From Craterostigma plantagineum (taxonomy: Eukaryota > Streptophyta > Magnoliopsida > Lamiales > Linderniaceae), in NCBI GenBank assembly GCA_027422505.1, contig JAPQWV010000012.1, forward strand, positions 23,699,501 through 23,763,500: a DNA stretch of 64,000 bases, written 5' to 3'. Below the pieces are notes generated by a model. That model was not told the origin of the DNA. It searched no databases and saw only the letters and a list, made by a program, of their open reading frames with translations. Below, in pieces: positions 36,104 through 47,038 of the stretch. The position numbers were made by a program, and so were the translations under genes. Every line of letters begins with the position of its first letter. The first letter of the stretch is position 1.

Positions 36104-36522
36104 TGATGGGAAGGTGGGTTGAATGGGTTGGTCACCAACCCACTTCACCTACCCATTAGTAATAATAATATTTAATTATAATATTATTATATTGTATTAG
36201 TAAGGCTTTTGCCTATAAAAGGGGAGCTAATGAGGCATTAGAGAACGCACCAAAGAAAGAAAAGAAGAGAGAGGGAGAAAGAAAGAAAGAAAAAAAAATA
36301 GAGGGTTTGTTCGGTATTTGCTCCAACTATAAAGAGAGATAGTGTGTGTTTTCTCCTTTATAGATTGAGAGGTTGTAACCCCTGTTTTTACCCCAGTAAT
36401 AAATTTCTACCTCGCCCGTGGTTTTTTACCCCAAGTTAAAAAGGGGTTTTCCACGTAAATTCCCGTGTTCCATTTATCCTCACAGTCATTTCCAATTTCG
36501 TTAAGCTGTCCATTTCGCAACA
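36104..36522 (+). repeat. Tnt1-like element 3' LTR
   Basis: 419 bp copy of 32403-32820, followed by the CCATT duplication, after which the host solo LTR resumes. Confidence 0.93.
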
Positions 36523-37264
36523 CCATTCACGCCTGTGAAGCGTTCGGGGGGTTAGAAAATGGGTTTCTGCCCGCCTTCACGGCCTCTAGCACCTCCTTTC
36601 ACGGCCATGAAGCACATTTCACGGCCTGGTTGATCAATGTTCACGGCCGTGACACAATCTGGCAAGAAAATGGCTCTCTGGTGCGCGTCACGGCCTCGTA
36701 CAAATCCTTCACGGCCGTGACGATTTTCCTGCAAAACAGCAGCACGTTCAAAAATTCATATCTCTCAATCTAGGCCTCGGGTTGAAAATTCCTTTGGACA
36801 GAGTCACGATTAACAAGTCCTCTATCTATGGTTAAAGTTTCAGGTTCAGTGGACATCATTTACCACGTGATCACTGAGAAATACGAAACTGTCGCAAAAC
36901 TGCCGCAAAACGTTTGATTTTGTTGTGAAATCAAAATATAGCACTAAAATTATCAAAACGAGTTAAATTTAACATATATAAACGTAAGAAAAATACGTTT
37001 ATCATCTATTTTATTGGTTTGACTTATCTGTTTTCGTTCTTTTTTGTCTTTCATGTGTCGTAATCTTGAACTTATTAAATGATTATTGATAGTTTTTTAT
37101 GTTTATATTAAAAAAAATTGAAGTATTTTACTACTTTTTAGTTTATTGATGTAAATCATAATGTATATTATGTCTAGACATAAAGATTTTATATGTATTT
37201 TTGTATCGCCATGGCTTCCGCATTTTCCGCAGCTTTCCGCCATGACCTGCCATTGATAACACTG

Positions 37265-37905
37265 CTCGCACTATGGAGCTGGAGTTTCCACATATTCAAT
37301 GGTACATAACCTCTTCCTTTTTTTTATTTTTGTTTTCTCATTTCCTTCCAGTTTTTTTGGCCTTTAGTGGTAAATCAGCTTGGTCAAGTTCTCTGTTGTC
37401 ATGCATCCGTTGGACTCTGAAGTTATGTGATGTGATGGAATGTGCATTAAGATATATGTATGTGTCTGTGTTGAGGTTAGGTATTTCACCGTTTGGAATC
37501 TTACTGTAATTGTCTGAAACATATTGTGTTATGCAGATATACATATATATATATATATATTATTGTATTTTTATATTATTGTATTTGAGATTTAATAGTT
37601 CAAACCTCACGTGATTAGTTATTATGAGTGATTGAATGCCGACTCAATCTCAATCGATCTCACGTGGATAATCAAAGAGTCAGCATCAAGTAGTTAACAA
37701 CCACTTGCCCAATAGTGGACATTGACTCGTCCTACATTTATTAGAAATTGTAATAAAAAGATGAGATTGTAGCTTTCTAAGGACAAGCAACGTGGCTTGG
37801 TAGTAGGGCAAAAGGAACTTGCAATGGAAAAAAAGGCGATTCATATATTTCCGTAATATGAATTTGTCGCAATCAAGCCACTTAATAAGTCGATATAAAT
37901 CTATA
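37265..37905. other. Intergenic, continuation of the oxidoreductase 3' flank
   Basis: No gene seen. Removing the nested insertions joins this sequence to 18598. An (AT)n microsatellite lies near 37540-37562. The last ~60 bp resemble 51430-51500 upstream of RLP2. Confidence 0.6.
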
Positions 37906-37910
37906 CAATG

Positions 37911-38867
37911 TGTTAGGATCGGTTAATGTGTGTTAGAGGGGGTGGACAAACACTTGTTAGATTTTTTGTTTTGATCGTTAAAGGTCAAAAACCGGTGCTT
38001 GATATTTACGTGTGTTGACTGAGAAACCCATCGGTTTTGAACCAAGACCGGATGCGAATGTAGTGTGTGTGGTTGCGGTAAACAGAATTTGGTTGTGGAA
38101 GTTCGAAGCAAATTCTCCTACGCCTGCTCTTCTTCCCCCACAAGGAACCCTCTGTTTACAACCTTTGTCGCCTCCTTAGCTAGACTCACACAATATAACC
38201 CTCACGGCTATACTCTGCTAACTAAACTCCTAGACACCTCCAGACAACTTTTCAAAGTCCGTCTCTTTCAAGAGCTTTTTACAGTCCCTTGAGAAAATCA
38301 CTTACCAAGCTGTCCGGTATAGTACAACGACCCAACACCTAAATTCTTTTCTTCGCTTTGAAGGCTTTAAGCTTGATCTCTCGTTCTTAGAAATTTGTTG
38401 TGTCGTAAGGTCTTTAGCTTGCTTCCCGTCGATATATAGCTGGGTTTGAAGTTGAAGGCCGTTGTGAGATAGCTCTTCATGTACCAGACAGAGCATTTAT
38501 TAGCTTTATCCAAAATGGGTCTATCCGGTCTTGCAGCAGTTCGCTATGTGCCATTGCTATATTCCTTATTCATCTACGCTTGACTTCAACTTGGTTCTAA
38601 CTGGTATCCTTGTATTAATTATTCGTCAGAAGTCTTCAACTTGTCGCGCATTAAATATATTTGAATCTGCCAACGTGGCACGTCCGGTATCATGCAGTCC
38701 GGTCTTCAATGTTCTTCCAATATGCAGTCTTGATCCGGTTTCTAATTGCGGTGATGGTCTGCTGATTACATCTGGTTTCACCTGTCTCTAACCGGTATAC
38801 TTATTTAAGTTACGTTCAATCACCAAAAACTATCAATCTGAATACTTAAAATTCACGATTTATAGCA
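37911..38867 (-). repeat. Solo copia LTR related to copia-A
   Basis: 957 bp starting TGTTAGGATCGG and ending CGATTTATAGCA. It resembles the copia-A LTR throughout (shared ACCGGT-rich stretches and the CACCAAAAACT end). The duplication CAATG lies at 37906-37910 and 38868-38872. The corresponding site near RLP2 (about 51501-51505) is empty, which confirms both ends. The strand follows the copia-A LTR orientation. Confidence 0.92.
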
Positions 38868-38872
38868 CAATG

Positions 38873-40020
38873 CATACTGACGTTGCACGGATAATTGGCT
38901 GTATAATGAGATTTGCATGGTGACGACATACGTTTCATATCATGTAAGAGTTTGAGAGGCCCTTGTGACTACTCTATAAAAATTGAAAGTCTCGCATGGC
39001 ATGAGTTATTTTTTCGGATTTTAGTGTTAATACTGTGTTGTCGATTTAGATGTAGATAGATGCCTTTTATTGTGTATCGATTTTAAAATTTTTTACTATA
39101 AAGTGAAAGATCGATTAGGATTGTCTTTCCGTGAGATTTTATAACATACATTTATGTGTGTAGAACTTTAAATTGTATGAGTAACGTCATTCAACCCTTA
39201 CTCTTCATATAATATCATATATAGTTTAAATTGAATGACGAAAGAACAAGAATACATAAATTACAAACCTTTTAAGAAGTTAATGATTTTTTTAATTCCA
39301 CACCTATGACGAAATTGGAAGTTTCGACATGGGAGTGTTTTTTCCTACGGCATCTTGTTAATTATATATATGTAATGTAAGGTAAAGTTAATAGGAATGG
39401 GACTAAACAACATCGGTCAATCAATCTTTGATTTTCTTTTAATCTAATATCTCAAATTAACAGTTTGAGATAAAATTTGAACGTATTACATTAATGGCTA
39501 CAAATTTTGAACTTTTGTAGGTTAACATTATCTGACTGATAAATTGGCTACACTACACATATTCAGGCTATGTAAGAATCGAGTTATTCGTTTATATAAA
39601 TGGCAAAATCATAGTGTGATGGATAAACTTCTTTAAAGCCTATATGCAATGAATAAACTTCTTTAACCACGACATATTTGCTTGCTTCAGGTATTTGCCC
39701 AATTGACTTGACACATCTGAGGGGCTTTCTATTTGATTGTATCGAAAGGCCCAATGAATGGTAGAATCAACACTTTGAGTGTCCTACTAGAATTTAATTT
39801 AAGTCGTCGTCGTAATGTTTGGGCAACTTGGAGTCAATTTTCCACATATATATGGTCTTTTTCTTTCGTGGCCTCACTGAAAATAATACACGAAAGCGAC
39901 GAGTACTTTGAGGAGCACCACTACAACAACATGCATTCATACAAATTGACTAGGAAAAAAAAGACTTGGTAAAAGTCTTCCTTGTGACGACAAATTGACT
40001 CCAATTCACTACTATAGTAT
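38873..40020. other. RLP1 upstream region
   Basis: No gene. The stretch aligns in patches with 51505-53516 upstream of RLP2, including CCCTTGTGACT (38960), where the RLP2 copy carries a Mutator-like insertion. It is the likely promoter region. Confidence 0.6.
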
Positions 40021-40029
40021 TATATTAAT
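40021..40029 (+). promoter_or_regulatory. Probable TATA box of RLP1
   Basis: TATATTAAT, 74 bases upstream of the start codon. The same 9-mer and its surroundings (TATTAATGAACACA) are conserved 72 bases upstream of RLP2 despite divergence around it. Confidence 0.5.
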
Positions 40030-40094
40030 GAACACATTGTGTGTGATCTGATAAAAATCTTATTATACACATCCATAATAATCCAGTTCCAAAT

Positions 40095-43031
40095 ATGTTG
40101 AATTCCCGAAAAAGTTTCGTCCTCATAGTACTTCATATCGTCTCAGCCTTCTTCTTCTTCTTGCATTCACTGAAAGCTTCACCAATTTCTGAATCACAAG
40201 CTCTAATCACATGGAAGAAAACCTTATCATCATCGTCTCCTTACCTCAGTTCTTGGTCTCCAGGGACTGATAAGTGCAGTTGGAAAGGGATTACTTGCGA
40301 TAATGGAGGTTCAGTGTCTGAAATACTCTTGTCTAAAGCAAATCTCGCAGGTACTATCGAGCTTTTCGACTTCAGTTCATTCCCTAATCTCATGAGCTTG
40401 AATATATATTCAAATAGACTAAAGGGGTCAATACCATCTTCCATTGGCAATCTCTCCAAGTTGATTTTCTTGGACTTAAGCGACAACTTTTTCGATGGAG
40501 AAATACCTCATCAGATCTCCAGCCTTCGAAATATCAGGTACATGAATTTAGGTTTGAATAACTTCCAAAAAGCCGATTGGTCGAGATTTTCGGGGTTTCC
40601 TTCGCTGACCTACTTGAGCCTTGAATACAATAACCTCACCGACAGAATTCCGAGCTTTGTGTTGAACTGTCTAAACCTTACTTATCTCCGTCTTTCCGCG
40701 ACTAACATCACCGGGAAAATTCCCGAATCGCTGTTCACTAATCTGGCAAGTCTTGAGCACCTCGACCTTTCTTCGAATTCATTACAAGGGCCATTATCTG
40801 CAAGTGTTTCAAAGCTGTCGCAGTTAAAAACTCTTGATCTATATAGCAACACTTTTCATGGTGAGTTACCATCTTCTATTGGTCAGCTCAAGAACCTTCG
40901 ATATTTAGACCTTAGCAACAATCTCTTCAATTCGACGATTCCTCCGGAACTGGGCTTATGCACTAACCTTACTTATCTCAGTCTGTCCAAGAATGACTTC
41001 ACTGGGCAGATACCTGAATCGCTTTTCACTAATCTGGGAAGTCTTGAATACCTCGATCTATCTTTGAATTCATTACAAGGCCCATTGTCTGCAAGTGTTT
41101 CAAAGCTGTCACGGTTGGAATATCTCAATCTTTCTTACAATCCATTAAGAGGGCCATTGTCTGCAAGTGTTTCAAAGCTGTCACGGTTGGAATATATTGA
41201 TCTATACAACAACTCTTTTCATGGTGAGTTACCATCTTCTATTGGTCAGCTCAAGAACCTTCGACAACTAGACATTGGCTACAATTTTTTCAATTCGACG
41301 ATTCCTTCCGAACTGGGCTTATGCACTAACCTTACCTTCTTAGCTTTGGGGGTTAATTCGTTCTCTGGAAGTTTACCTTCATCTTTGTCGGATCTGAACA
41401 ATTTGGAAGTGATGGACTTGCGTGATAACAACTTTACTGGTAATATATCACCTGATATGATCAGAAGCTGGACGAAACTTGCACATTTACTGCTTCACAA
41501 CAATAATTTTACTGGAAAAATCCCCTCCGAGATAGGCTTGCTCAAGGATCTCAAATTTCTGTTTATGTACAACAATTCTCTATCAGGACCTATCCCACCT
41601 GAGATCGGAAACTTAGAAGAATTATATTATCTCGACCTTTCGCTGAATCGCTTTACTGAGATGATACCTTCAACCATTGGAAACCTTAGTAGTCTTAAGG
41701 TACTTAACCTCTCCACAAACAACTTAAATGGAGCTGTCCCTTCCACAATAGGAAATTTGGCATCATTAGAGATTCTTGATCTGAGTCAGAATCAGCTCAG
41801 CGGTGTTTTGCCAGTTTCTATCTTTAATCTCAGCAGCCTTCAGTTTCTCTCCGTGTCCGAGAATCACCTATCAGGCGTTCTCCTTCAAGATTCAAACTTT
41901 TCTTCAGCTTCCGATCCATGCAGAAATCTTTTAGATCGATTGAGCGGCGGAGAAGTGCCAGATTGTTGGATGAGAATGAAAAATCTTCAAGTTTTGAATC
42001 TGGGAAACAATCACATGAATGGAAGCATTCCATCTTCGATCGAACTTCTCGATCGCTTAAAATTTTTGAATCTGCGCAATAACAGATTTTCAGGCCATGT
42101 GCCTCCCTCGATCCTTCGTTCCAAAGAGTTGGAGATGGTCGACCTTTCTGCTAACTATTTGTACGGAAATCTACCAAAATGGATGTTGAATTCACTTTTG
42201 CTAAGGTACGTCATTTTACGATCCAACAACCTAAGTGGAACAATCGATTCGAGTATATGCTCGCTCAACTATATCCAAATCTTGGATATATCGAACAACA
42301 ACCTCCATGGAAATATCCCAACTTGTTTCGGTAATTTTAAGGTGATGGCTGAAGACACAAATCCTAAATCTCATTCTCAAGAAAATAGGTTTAGCACAGT
42401 GAGCGTGGTTATTATTACAAAAGGAGAACTGCATTCGTACGATGTCATACTTCCTTTGGTGACCACCATTGATCTTGCAAACAATAACCTATCTGGGAAT
42501 ATCCCGGTGGAATTGACGCATTTGAAGAGCTTGAGGACGTTGAACTTGTCAAGAAATCACTTGTCAGGCTTAATTCCCAGTGACATAGGCAACATGAAGC
42601 AGCTAGAATCCCTAGATTTATCGCACAATTCTCTTACGGGCGAGATTCCCAACAGCTTTACGGTGATGACCTTTCTGAACGATCTTAACTTGTCTTACAA
42701 CAACCTATCGGGGAGAATTCCAGAAAGCACTCAACTTCAGAGCATGAACGCTTCGAGCTTCATTGGAAACAATCTTTGTGGTCCTCCGTTAACTGCAGGT
42801 AAATGCGGTGTTAAAGTTGATGACGATGATGATAATAGTGATGATCATGACACTGAAGCATCTCATGGAGCTGAAGTAGATTGGTTGATAGTACTCTTGT
42901 CTTTGGGGTACACAATAGGGTTGTCAAGCTTCTTTGTGGTAATGGTCTTCGGAAAATCACTTAGGGAAGCTTATTTTGAGAAGTTAGACGATATCTTGCG
43001 AAAGATAGTGTCGAAACTTGGATCTAAATAG
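40095..43031 (+). CDS. RLP1: LRR receptor-like protein, no kinase
   Basis: Intronless, 978 residues. A signal peptide (residues 1-28, with VLIVLHIVSAFFFFLHSL) is followed by an N-terminal LRR cap (ALITWKKTL ... CSWKGITC) and about 30 plant-type LRRs (LxxLxLxxNxLxGxIP). An acidic juxtamembrane run (DDDDDNSDDHD, about 910-920) precedes one membrane helix (WLIVLLSLGYTIGLSSFFVV) with a GxxxG motif. The cytoplasmic tail is about 30 residues with no kinase. Such RLPs act at the plasma membrane, usually with the adaptor kinase SOBIR1, in perception of microbial or self signals; the ligand here is unknown. The first ATG gives a good signal peptide and is conserved in RLP2. A 363-bp stretch is tandemly repeated (about 40861 and 41224), as is a 72-bp single LRR (about 41080 and 41152). 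No lesion seen. Confidence 0.93.
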   Translation: MLNSRKSFVLIVLHIVSAFFFFLHSLKASPISESQALITWKKTLSSSSPYLSSWSPGTDKCSWKGITCDNGGSVSEILLSKANLAGTIELFDFSSFPNLMSLNIYSNRLKGSIPSSIGNLSKLIFLDLSDNFFDGEIPHQISSLRNIRYMNLGLNNFQKADWSRFSGFPSLTYLSLEYNNLTDRIPSFVLNCLNLTYLRLSATNITGKIPESLFTNLASLEHLDLSSNSLQGPLSASVSKLSQLKTLDLYSNTFHGELPSSIGQLKNLRYLDLSNNLFNSTIPPELGLCTNLTYLSLSKNDFTGQIPESLFTNLGSLEYLDLSLNSLQGPLSASVSKLSRLEYLNLSYNPLRGPLSASVSKLSRLEYIDLYNNSFHGELPSSIGQLKNLRQLDIGYNFFNSTIPSELGLCTNLTFLALGVNSFSGSLPSSLSDLNNLEVMDLRDNNFTGNISPDMIRSWTKLAHLLLHNNNFTGKIPSEIGLLKDLKFLFMYNNSLSGPIPPEIGNLEELYYLDLSLNRFTEMIPSTIGNLSSLKVLNLSTNNLNGAVPSTIGNLASLEILDLSQNQLSGVLPVSIFNLSSLQFLSVSENHLSGVLLQDSNFSSASDPCRNLLDRLSGGEVPDCWMRMKNLQVLNLGNNHMNGSIPSSIELLDRLKFLNLRNNRFSGHVPPSILRSKELEMVDLSANYLYGNLPKWMLNSLLLRYVILRSNNLSGTIDSSICSLNYIQILDISNNNLHGNIPTCFGNFKVMAEDTNPKSHSQENRFSTVSVVIITKGELHSYDVILPLVTTIDLANNNLSGNIPVELTHLKSLRTLNLSRNHLSGLIPSDIGNMKQLESLDLSHNSLTGEIPNSFTVMTFLNDLNLSYNNLSGRIPESTQLQSMNASSFIGNNLCGPPLTAGKCGVKVDDDDDNSDDHDTEASHGAEVDWLIVLLSLGYTIGLSSFFVVMVFGKSLREAYFEKLDDILRKIVSKLGSK

Positions 43032-43592
43032 ATGAAGCTAAATATCAGCATATACGGCAAAAGATCAGCATTTCTTTAAGGAAGATTAACATAAATACTA
43101 ATCTTGTAGTAAGCTTACGCTCTCAATTTGTTGTAACATTAATGTCTGGTATTCTATTGTATAGAAACACAGCTTGGAAAGGCAAAATCCAAAGTAATGG
43201 TGTCTAATAAAGGGATTGACTGTACGCTATAATAATATAATGCATTAACAAATAGAACTATCTTGGTTTCGGTACTAAGCTTGTTCACGGTAATGAGCCC
43301 CAAGGTTGATTCTTCCTTTTGAAAATGCGCTCTTAGTAAGCATTTTCGAAAATAAAAAATGCTAAAAAAAGGTCAACCTTCAAGAGAAAACGAGATATGA
43401 AGTGTCTACACTAGCTAAGCTAGCCCCAAGAACAGTGATAAGAATTAGTCTAGGTAAGTGGTAATAATAGTCATATTGTTGCTTCGCATAACAGAACTTG
43501 ATTCTCAAAACTAGAACAAGAAGCAGGCTTCCAATTTCAAACCACAAATGGCTGTAAAAATCACAATCTACAAACATAAATAATTAAAGCTT
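43032..43592. other. RLP1 3' flank, no gene seen
   Basis: AT-rich sequence without supported coding, repeat or RNA features. It does not resemble the RLP2 3' flank. The 65-codon minus frame 43380-43577 has no recognisable content. Confidence 0.5.
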
Positions 43593-43662
43593 AAAGATGT
43601 ATACCTCGAGTTGTTCGTGAAGGTTAAAAGAAGCCCGAGGGAAGCATCTGAAAGATGTATAC

Positions 43663-45375
43663 CTCGAGTTGTTCGTGAAGCCTCTTTTGTACTTCCATCT
43701 GCAACCTCAAAGCTTCAGTGATCTCCACACCCCTATTCAGCAATGGAGGTGCATGACAATCAGCCCAAAGATTATTATATGCAAAATATCTATATCCATT
43801 AGGTATCTATTAGGAAATTGTTCTTACGTTTTCAAGTCCAGGGATGTGAGGTCGTCAATGGAGGTTGTTCTTCTTTCTGACGATTCTGCAAAAAGAAAGT
43901 GCATAACATGAAAGTTGATTGGAGAAGATATCCTTGGCATGTACAATGGCTGGAAATATTTGATGCTCCCTATCAGCAACTTAAAAGGAAGTACGTATGC
44001 TCGTGCATCAGATATTGAAGTATCGGATTCATTCTATTCAGCTGTCAGTTGATGAAGGACTAATATTCTCTCTCACAGCTTATGCTTGCAGTTCGCCCAA
44101 CAGATGGAATCATGTAACAAATCAGAATGACACGATGAACACATTATTAGAAAATGGGATAGAATGCATACCAGCTTCAGTCGTATCAGGGCTATATCTG
44201 GCTGTACGATATTTCTGCACCAATAGTCTGGATATCGATCAGTATATAATAGATAGATCTCAACATTTCCTAGAATGTAAGGTCCATCGAAAATGCACAT
44301 GATACGCACCTGTAGGTGGCTTTTAACATGATATATATTTAGTCCCTCAGCTTTCATTAGCTTCAGGACACCCTTTGGCCTCGCCTCTGGAAAAAAAAAT
44401 ACGTGTTTTCCATTACAACGAATTCAAAAATTTCAGTATCCCCAGGTAAAATAAGAAGTTATTTGAAGCCAATCAAAACGCCTACTTTCACTTCCACCAA
44501 GTCTGTTGACTGCATCAACAAAGGATTCGTGAAGTTCAGGCGTCCACCGCATTCGCTGCTTTCCTGGATTAGAACTTGTGGTGGACGATGATTGGACGTG
44601 AACATTACTTGCCACTACAACTTTAGGTGGAAGTTGTTGAGGAATTTGGGGTTGAGTAGTGAAAGTCGCAGGTTGTGTAGAAATCTGACTCTGATCCAAT
44701 GCCTAACACCAACAGAGTAAGTAACAAAAGAAATAAAAAGAACTCCATTCTTAAGCATCTTAACACACTAAAAACATCACAATCAGTAGTATTAAGCCAA
44801 CCCTCCCAATCACCAGCTTTACCAATATTCTCAAAAGGAAACCCAATGCCACAGCCATTACCACCACCATCGATTTGGTTCTGCCCAATCAGGGAAGTTT
44901 ATGGAAAATCGAGAAACTCAGAGAGTGCGTCTATGCTCCAAGGATCGTTATTTTCTCTCTTATGATGATGGCTCGAGGCAGTGGATCTTAGACCAGCAGC
45001 ATCTAAAGAACGTGGTGTGCAAATTGGAGTACCACTATTAGTCGCATGAGAAATGGAATTGGATTGTGTTGGCTGATTTTCCTGAACCGCAGCAAACTGA
45101 ACGTTCGAATAACCCGAGGAAGAAGAAAGCATAGTCCCAACTACTCCATTTTGGGAAGACAGAGGTGAGACGGCATATGTAGGTTGCTGTGTGGGTCCCC
45201 TATCCACGGGGAAATGCTGAGATGTTGGAAATCCCGGATAATTTTCTTCTTGCTGATTCGGATAGATAAAGCTCGTTTTGCTTCCATAACTAATACTAAT
45301 TGATTAATAACAACCAACGGCTGGATATAAATTAGAAAACCTCAGTTTCTCGTGCACATGATGGCCATATCTATC
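43663..45375 (-). pseudogene. MYB-CC (PHR1-like) transcription factor, truncated
   Basis: Minus-strand exons of a GARP/MYB-CC factor, a family that includes the phosphate-starvation regulator PHR1. The leading exon (from 45375) holds YGHHVHEKLRFSNLYPAV. The next part encodes VSPLSSQNGVVGTMLSSSSG and SIDALSEFLDFP. The DNA-binding domain KQRMRWTPELHESFVDAVNRLGGSE is at about 44570-44480. It is spliced to RPKGVLKLMKAEGLNIYHVKSHLQ (44390-44310), KYRTARYSPDTTE (about 44210) and SSERRTTSIDDLTSLDLKT. The coiled-coil exon VEITEALRLQMEVQKRLHEQLE ends at 43663. In-frame TAA codons occur twice: after AVGCY (about 45310) and after LDFP (about 44905). The C-terminal exons are missing, and part of the last exon is repeated 58 bp away (43593, 43651). 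It is a pseudogene. Confidence 0.82.
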
Positions 45376-46541
45376 CTGCAAATGAATATAATCACATTCA
45401 AACCTAAAGAGCTTTCACAAAGTTACGAATGACCCTGATACAGAAAGATGACAAAGAGACGGGGAAAACAAAAATGGCCCTTACAGGTTTCATGTGATTC
45501 TCAGATAGTTCAAGTAGATTGTACCTGATTTCCCAGTTTCTTCAATGATCAACCATATAGCATCAAGATACATCTCGAAACCAAGCAAGACAATAGTTAG
45601 CTAAGCACCATCATCTTCATGAAACAAGAAAACCAATGATTTTTGATGGGAAAACATATCCCCTAATCCAATCCCGCTCCTCGACCTTTCACCAGTTCAA
45701 GTGAGAAGCTTTCTTAGTTACATACTTTGGGCTCTGATTTTCCAGGTTCATGCTTGTCTCCAAGCACCAAAGAGCGCCAGCCCTGCTTTATACCTTGGTA
45801 AGCTACAAATATCTTTATGCTACTTTCATTACAGATTCAGACGCCAAAATATTCACTTTTTATACAAATTGATCATCATAACTGGCTTTGCGACAATTAT
45901 GAACGTTCTTGTAAGAAAACGAAATATGACCCTCTGTTCTGTTTGTTAGAGTTGTAAGCACGAAAGTTGGACGGCAACCGCAAAGTATTTGCTGGACGAC
46001 GTTCCCGAGCTTCTAACATCGGAGACTCATAACAACGTCTTGAGCATACTCTCCGTGCTCTTCACGTCCCTTCCGCCCGATTTCGCAGAGTTCATAAAGT
46101 GGGTCGCGGAGGTTCGCCCCATAGAGGACGGCGTCGAAGGGCTAAGCGAAGAAGAGAAGGCACGCCTCTCCATCAAGGTAATCAATTCGTAAACCCCACA
46201 ACTCATCTACTTTCTTTCGGGGCTAAGATGCAACACTCTGGTCGATCAGGGCTGTTTTTTAAACAAAGTGAGGCCTTTAAGATGCGATAACATTGATCAA
46301 TTAAGCCCTAAAAATTAGATAACATTGATCAATTAAGCCCTAGAAATTTGTGGTCATTTGGCCAATTTTTTTTTTTATTAGGTGTATGAGATATTGGACC
46401 CTAAAAATTTGGGGCGCTAAAAATTGACCAGGATGCACTGGTCAAAATCCGGCCTTGGGTTCAGTACGGGTCGGTCGTGCCCATTTAGCCTATCGAGTAA
46501 ACACTCAACAATTTATATTATTATTATTATTATTTTAATTT

Positions 46542-46641
46542 CTCTCTTTTTTATGACCCAATGTATCTACATTGAATTGAATATGAGGTTGCTCTCTTTT
46601 TTATGACCCAATGTATCTACATTGAATTGAATATGAGGTTG
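46542..46641. repeat. 50-bp tandem duplication in an intron
   Basis: Two exact head-to-tail copies of a unit beginning CTCTCTTTTTTATGACCC, within intron 2 of the phytochelatin synthase remnant. Confidence 0.9.
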
Positions 46642-47038
46642 TGCCACACACTTTGAGGACGAGACTAATCGTTTGGGCGCTTGTGCACATATTATATAAA
46701 TATTAAACAGTCATCAAAACTCGAAATGGCACTCATTTTAACGAGCCATTTGGCTGCCGTCCCTTTTTTTTTTTTTTTCAGGAGGAGGTACTGAAGCAGG
46801 TCCAAGAAACCGCCCTCTACGAGCACGTGAACGACGCCCTATCTCTCCGAAAATTTAAATTTCAGGCTGACCGGAATTCGTCCGGGCAGGACGACCTGCC
46901 CAAGATCGCCGCGAGCGTATGCTCTCAGGCGGCCAAAATCCTGAGCGGGAAATCGTACTCGTCGGAGAAGTTGTGCTGCCGCGAAACTTGCGTTCGGTGC
47001 TACAGAGCCACCGCCGCTGGGCACGTGGTGATTTCCGA

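Larger units (their letters stand above)
32403..36522 (+). mobile_element. Tnt1-like Ty1/copia element, internally deleted, young
   Basis: The LTRs 32403-32820 and 36104-36522 begin TGAT and end CGCAACA. They differ at three places only: one substitution near the start, one A in an A-run, and one T/C. The 5-bp duplication CCATT lies at 32398-32402 and 36523-36527. A primer-binding site TGGTATCAGAGC (32823-32834) follows the left LTR and a purine tract AAGTGGGAGA precedes the right. The interior codes for the start of Gag, then integrase, reverse transcriptase and RNase H. The rest of gag, the zinc knuckle and the protease are missing. Confidence 0.94.
31021..37004 (-). repeat. Solo gypsy LTR, split by a copia insertion
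   Basis: On the minus strand it begins TGATAAACGTATT and ends CAGCTCGATCA. The 5-bp duplication TCTAT lies at 31016-31020 and 37005-37009. Discounting the copia element it is about 1.86 kb. It is a diverged relative of the LTR at 21745, sharing the GATAAACG start, the TCGGGATTCGAAT-type motif and CACGGCCGTGA palindromes (32320-32345 and 36600-36725). With no second LTR or interior it is a solo LTR, probably left by LTR-LTR recombination. Confidence 0.85.
30590..37264. mobile_element. hAT-like non-autonomous element split by a solo LTR
   Basis: The left end reads CTCTGTTATT and the right end, inward, CAGTGTTATC, matching hAT-type termini; both are followed by CCATGGCGG-like subterminal repeats. 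Flanking octamers are CTTGCACT (30582-30589) and CTCGCACT (37265-37272), a 7 of 8 match. Without the inner insertion it would be about 690 bp (30590-31020 plus 37005-37264). No transposase is seen. Ends are diverged, so this call is weaker than the others in the stack. Confidence 0.6.

Noticed and set aside
43663..45375. MYB-CC locus as a working regulator of the neighbouring genes
   Set aside because: Two in-frame TAA codons and missing terminal exons make a functional product unlikely.
46099..46290. GRGGSPHRGRRRRAKRRREG frame as an RNA-binding peptide
   Set aside because: It is an out-of-frame shadow of the phytochelatin synthase exon 45950-46177.
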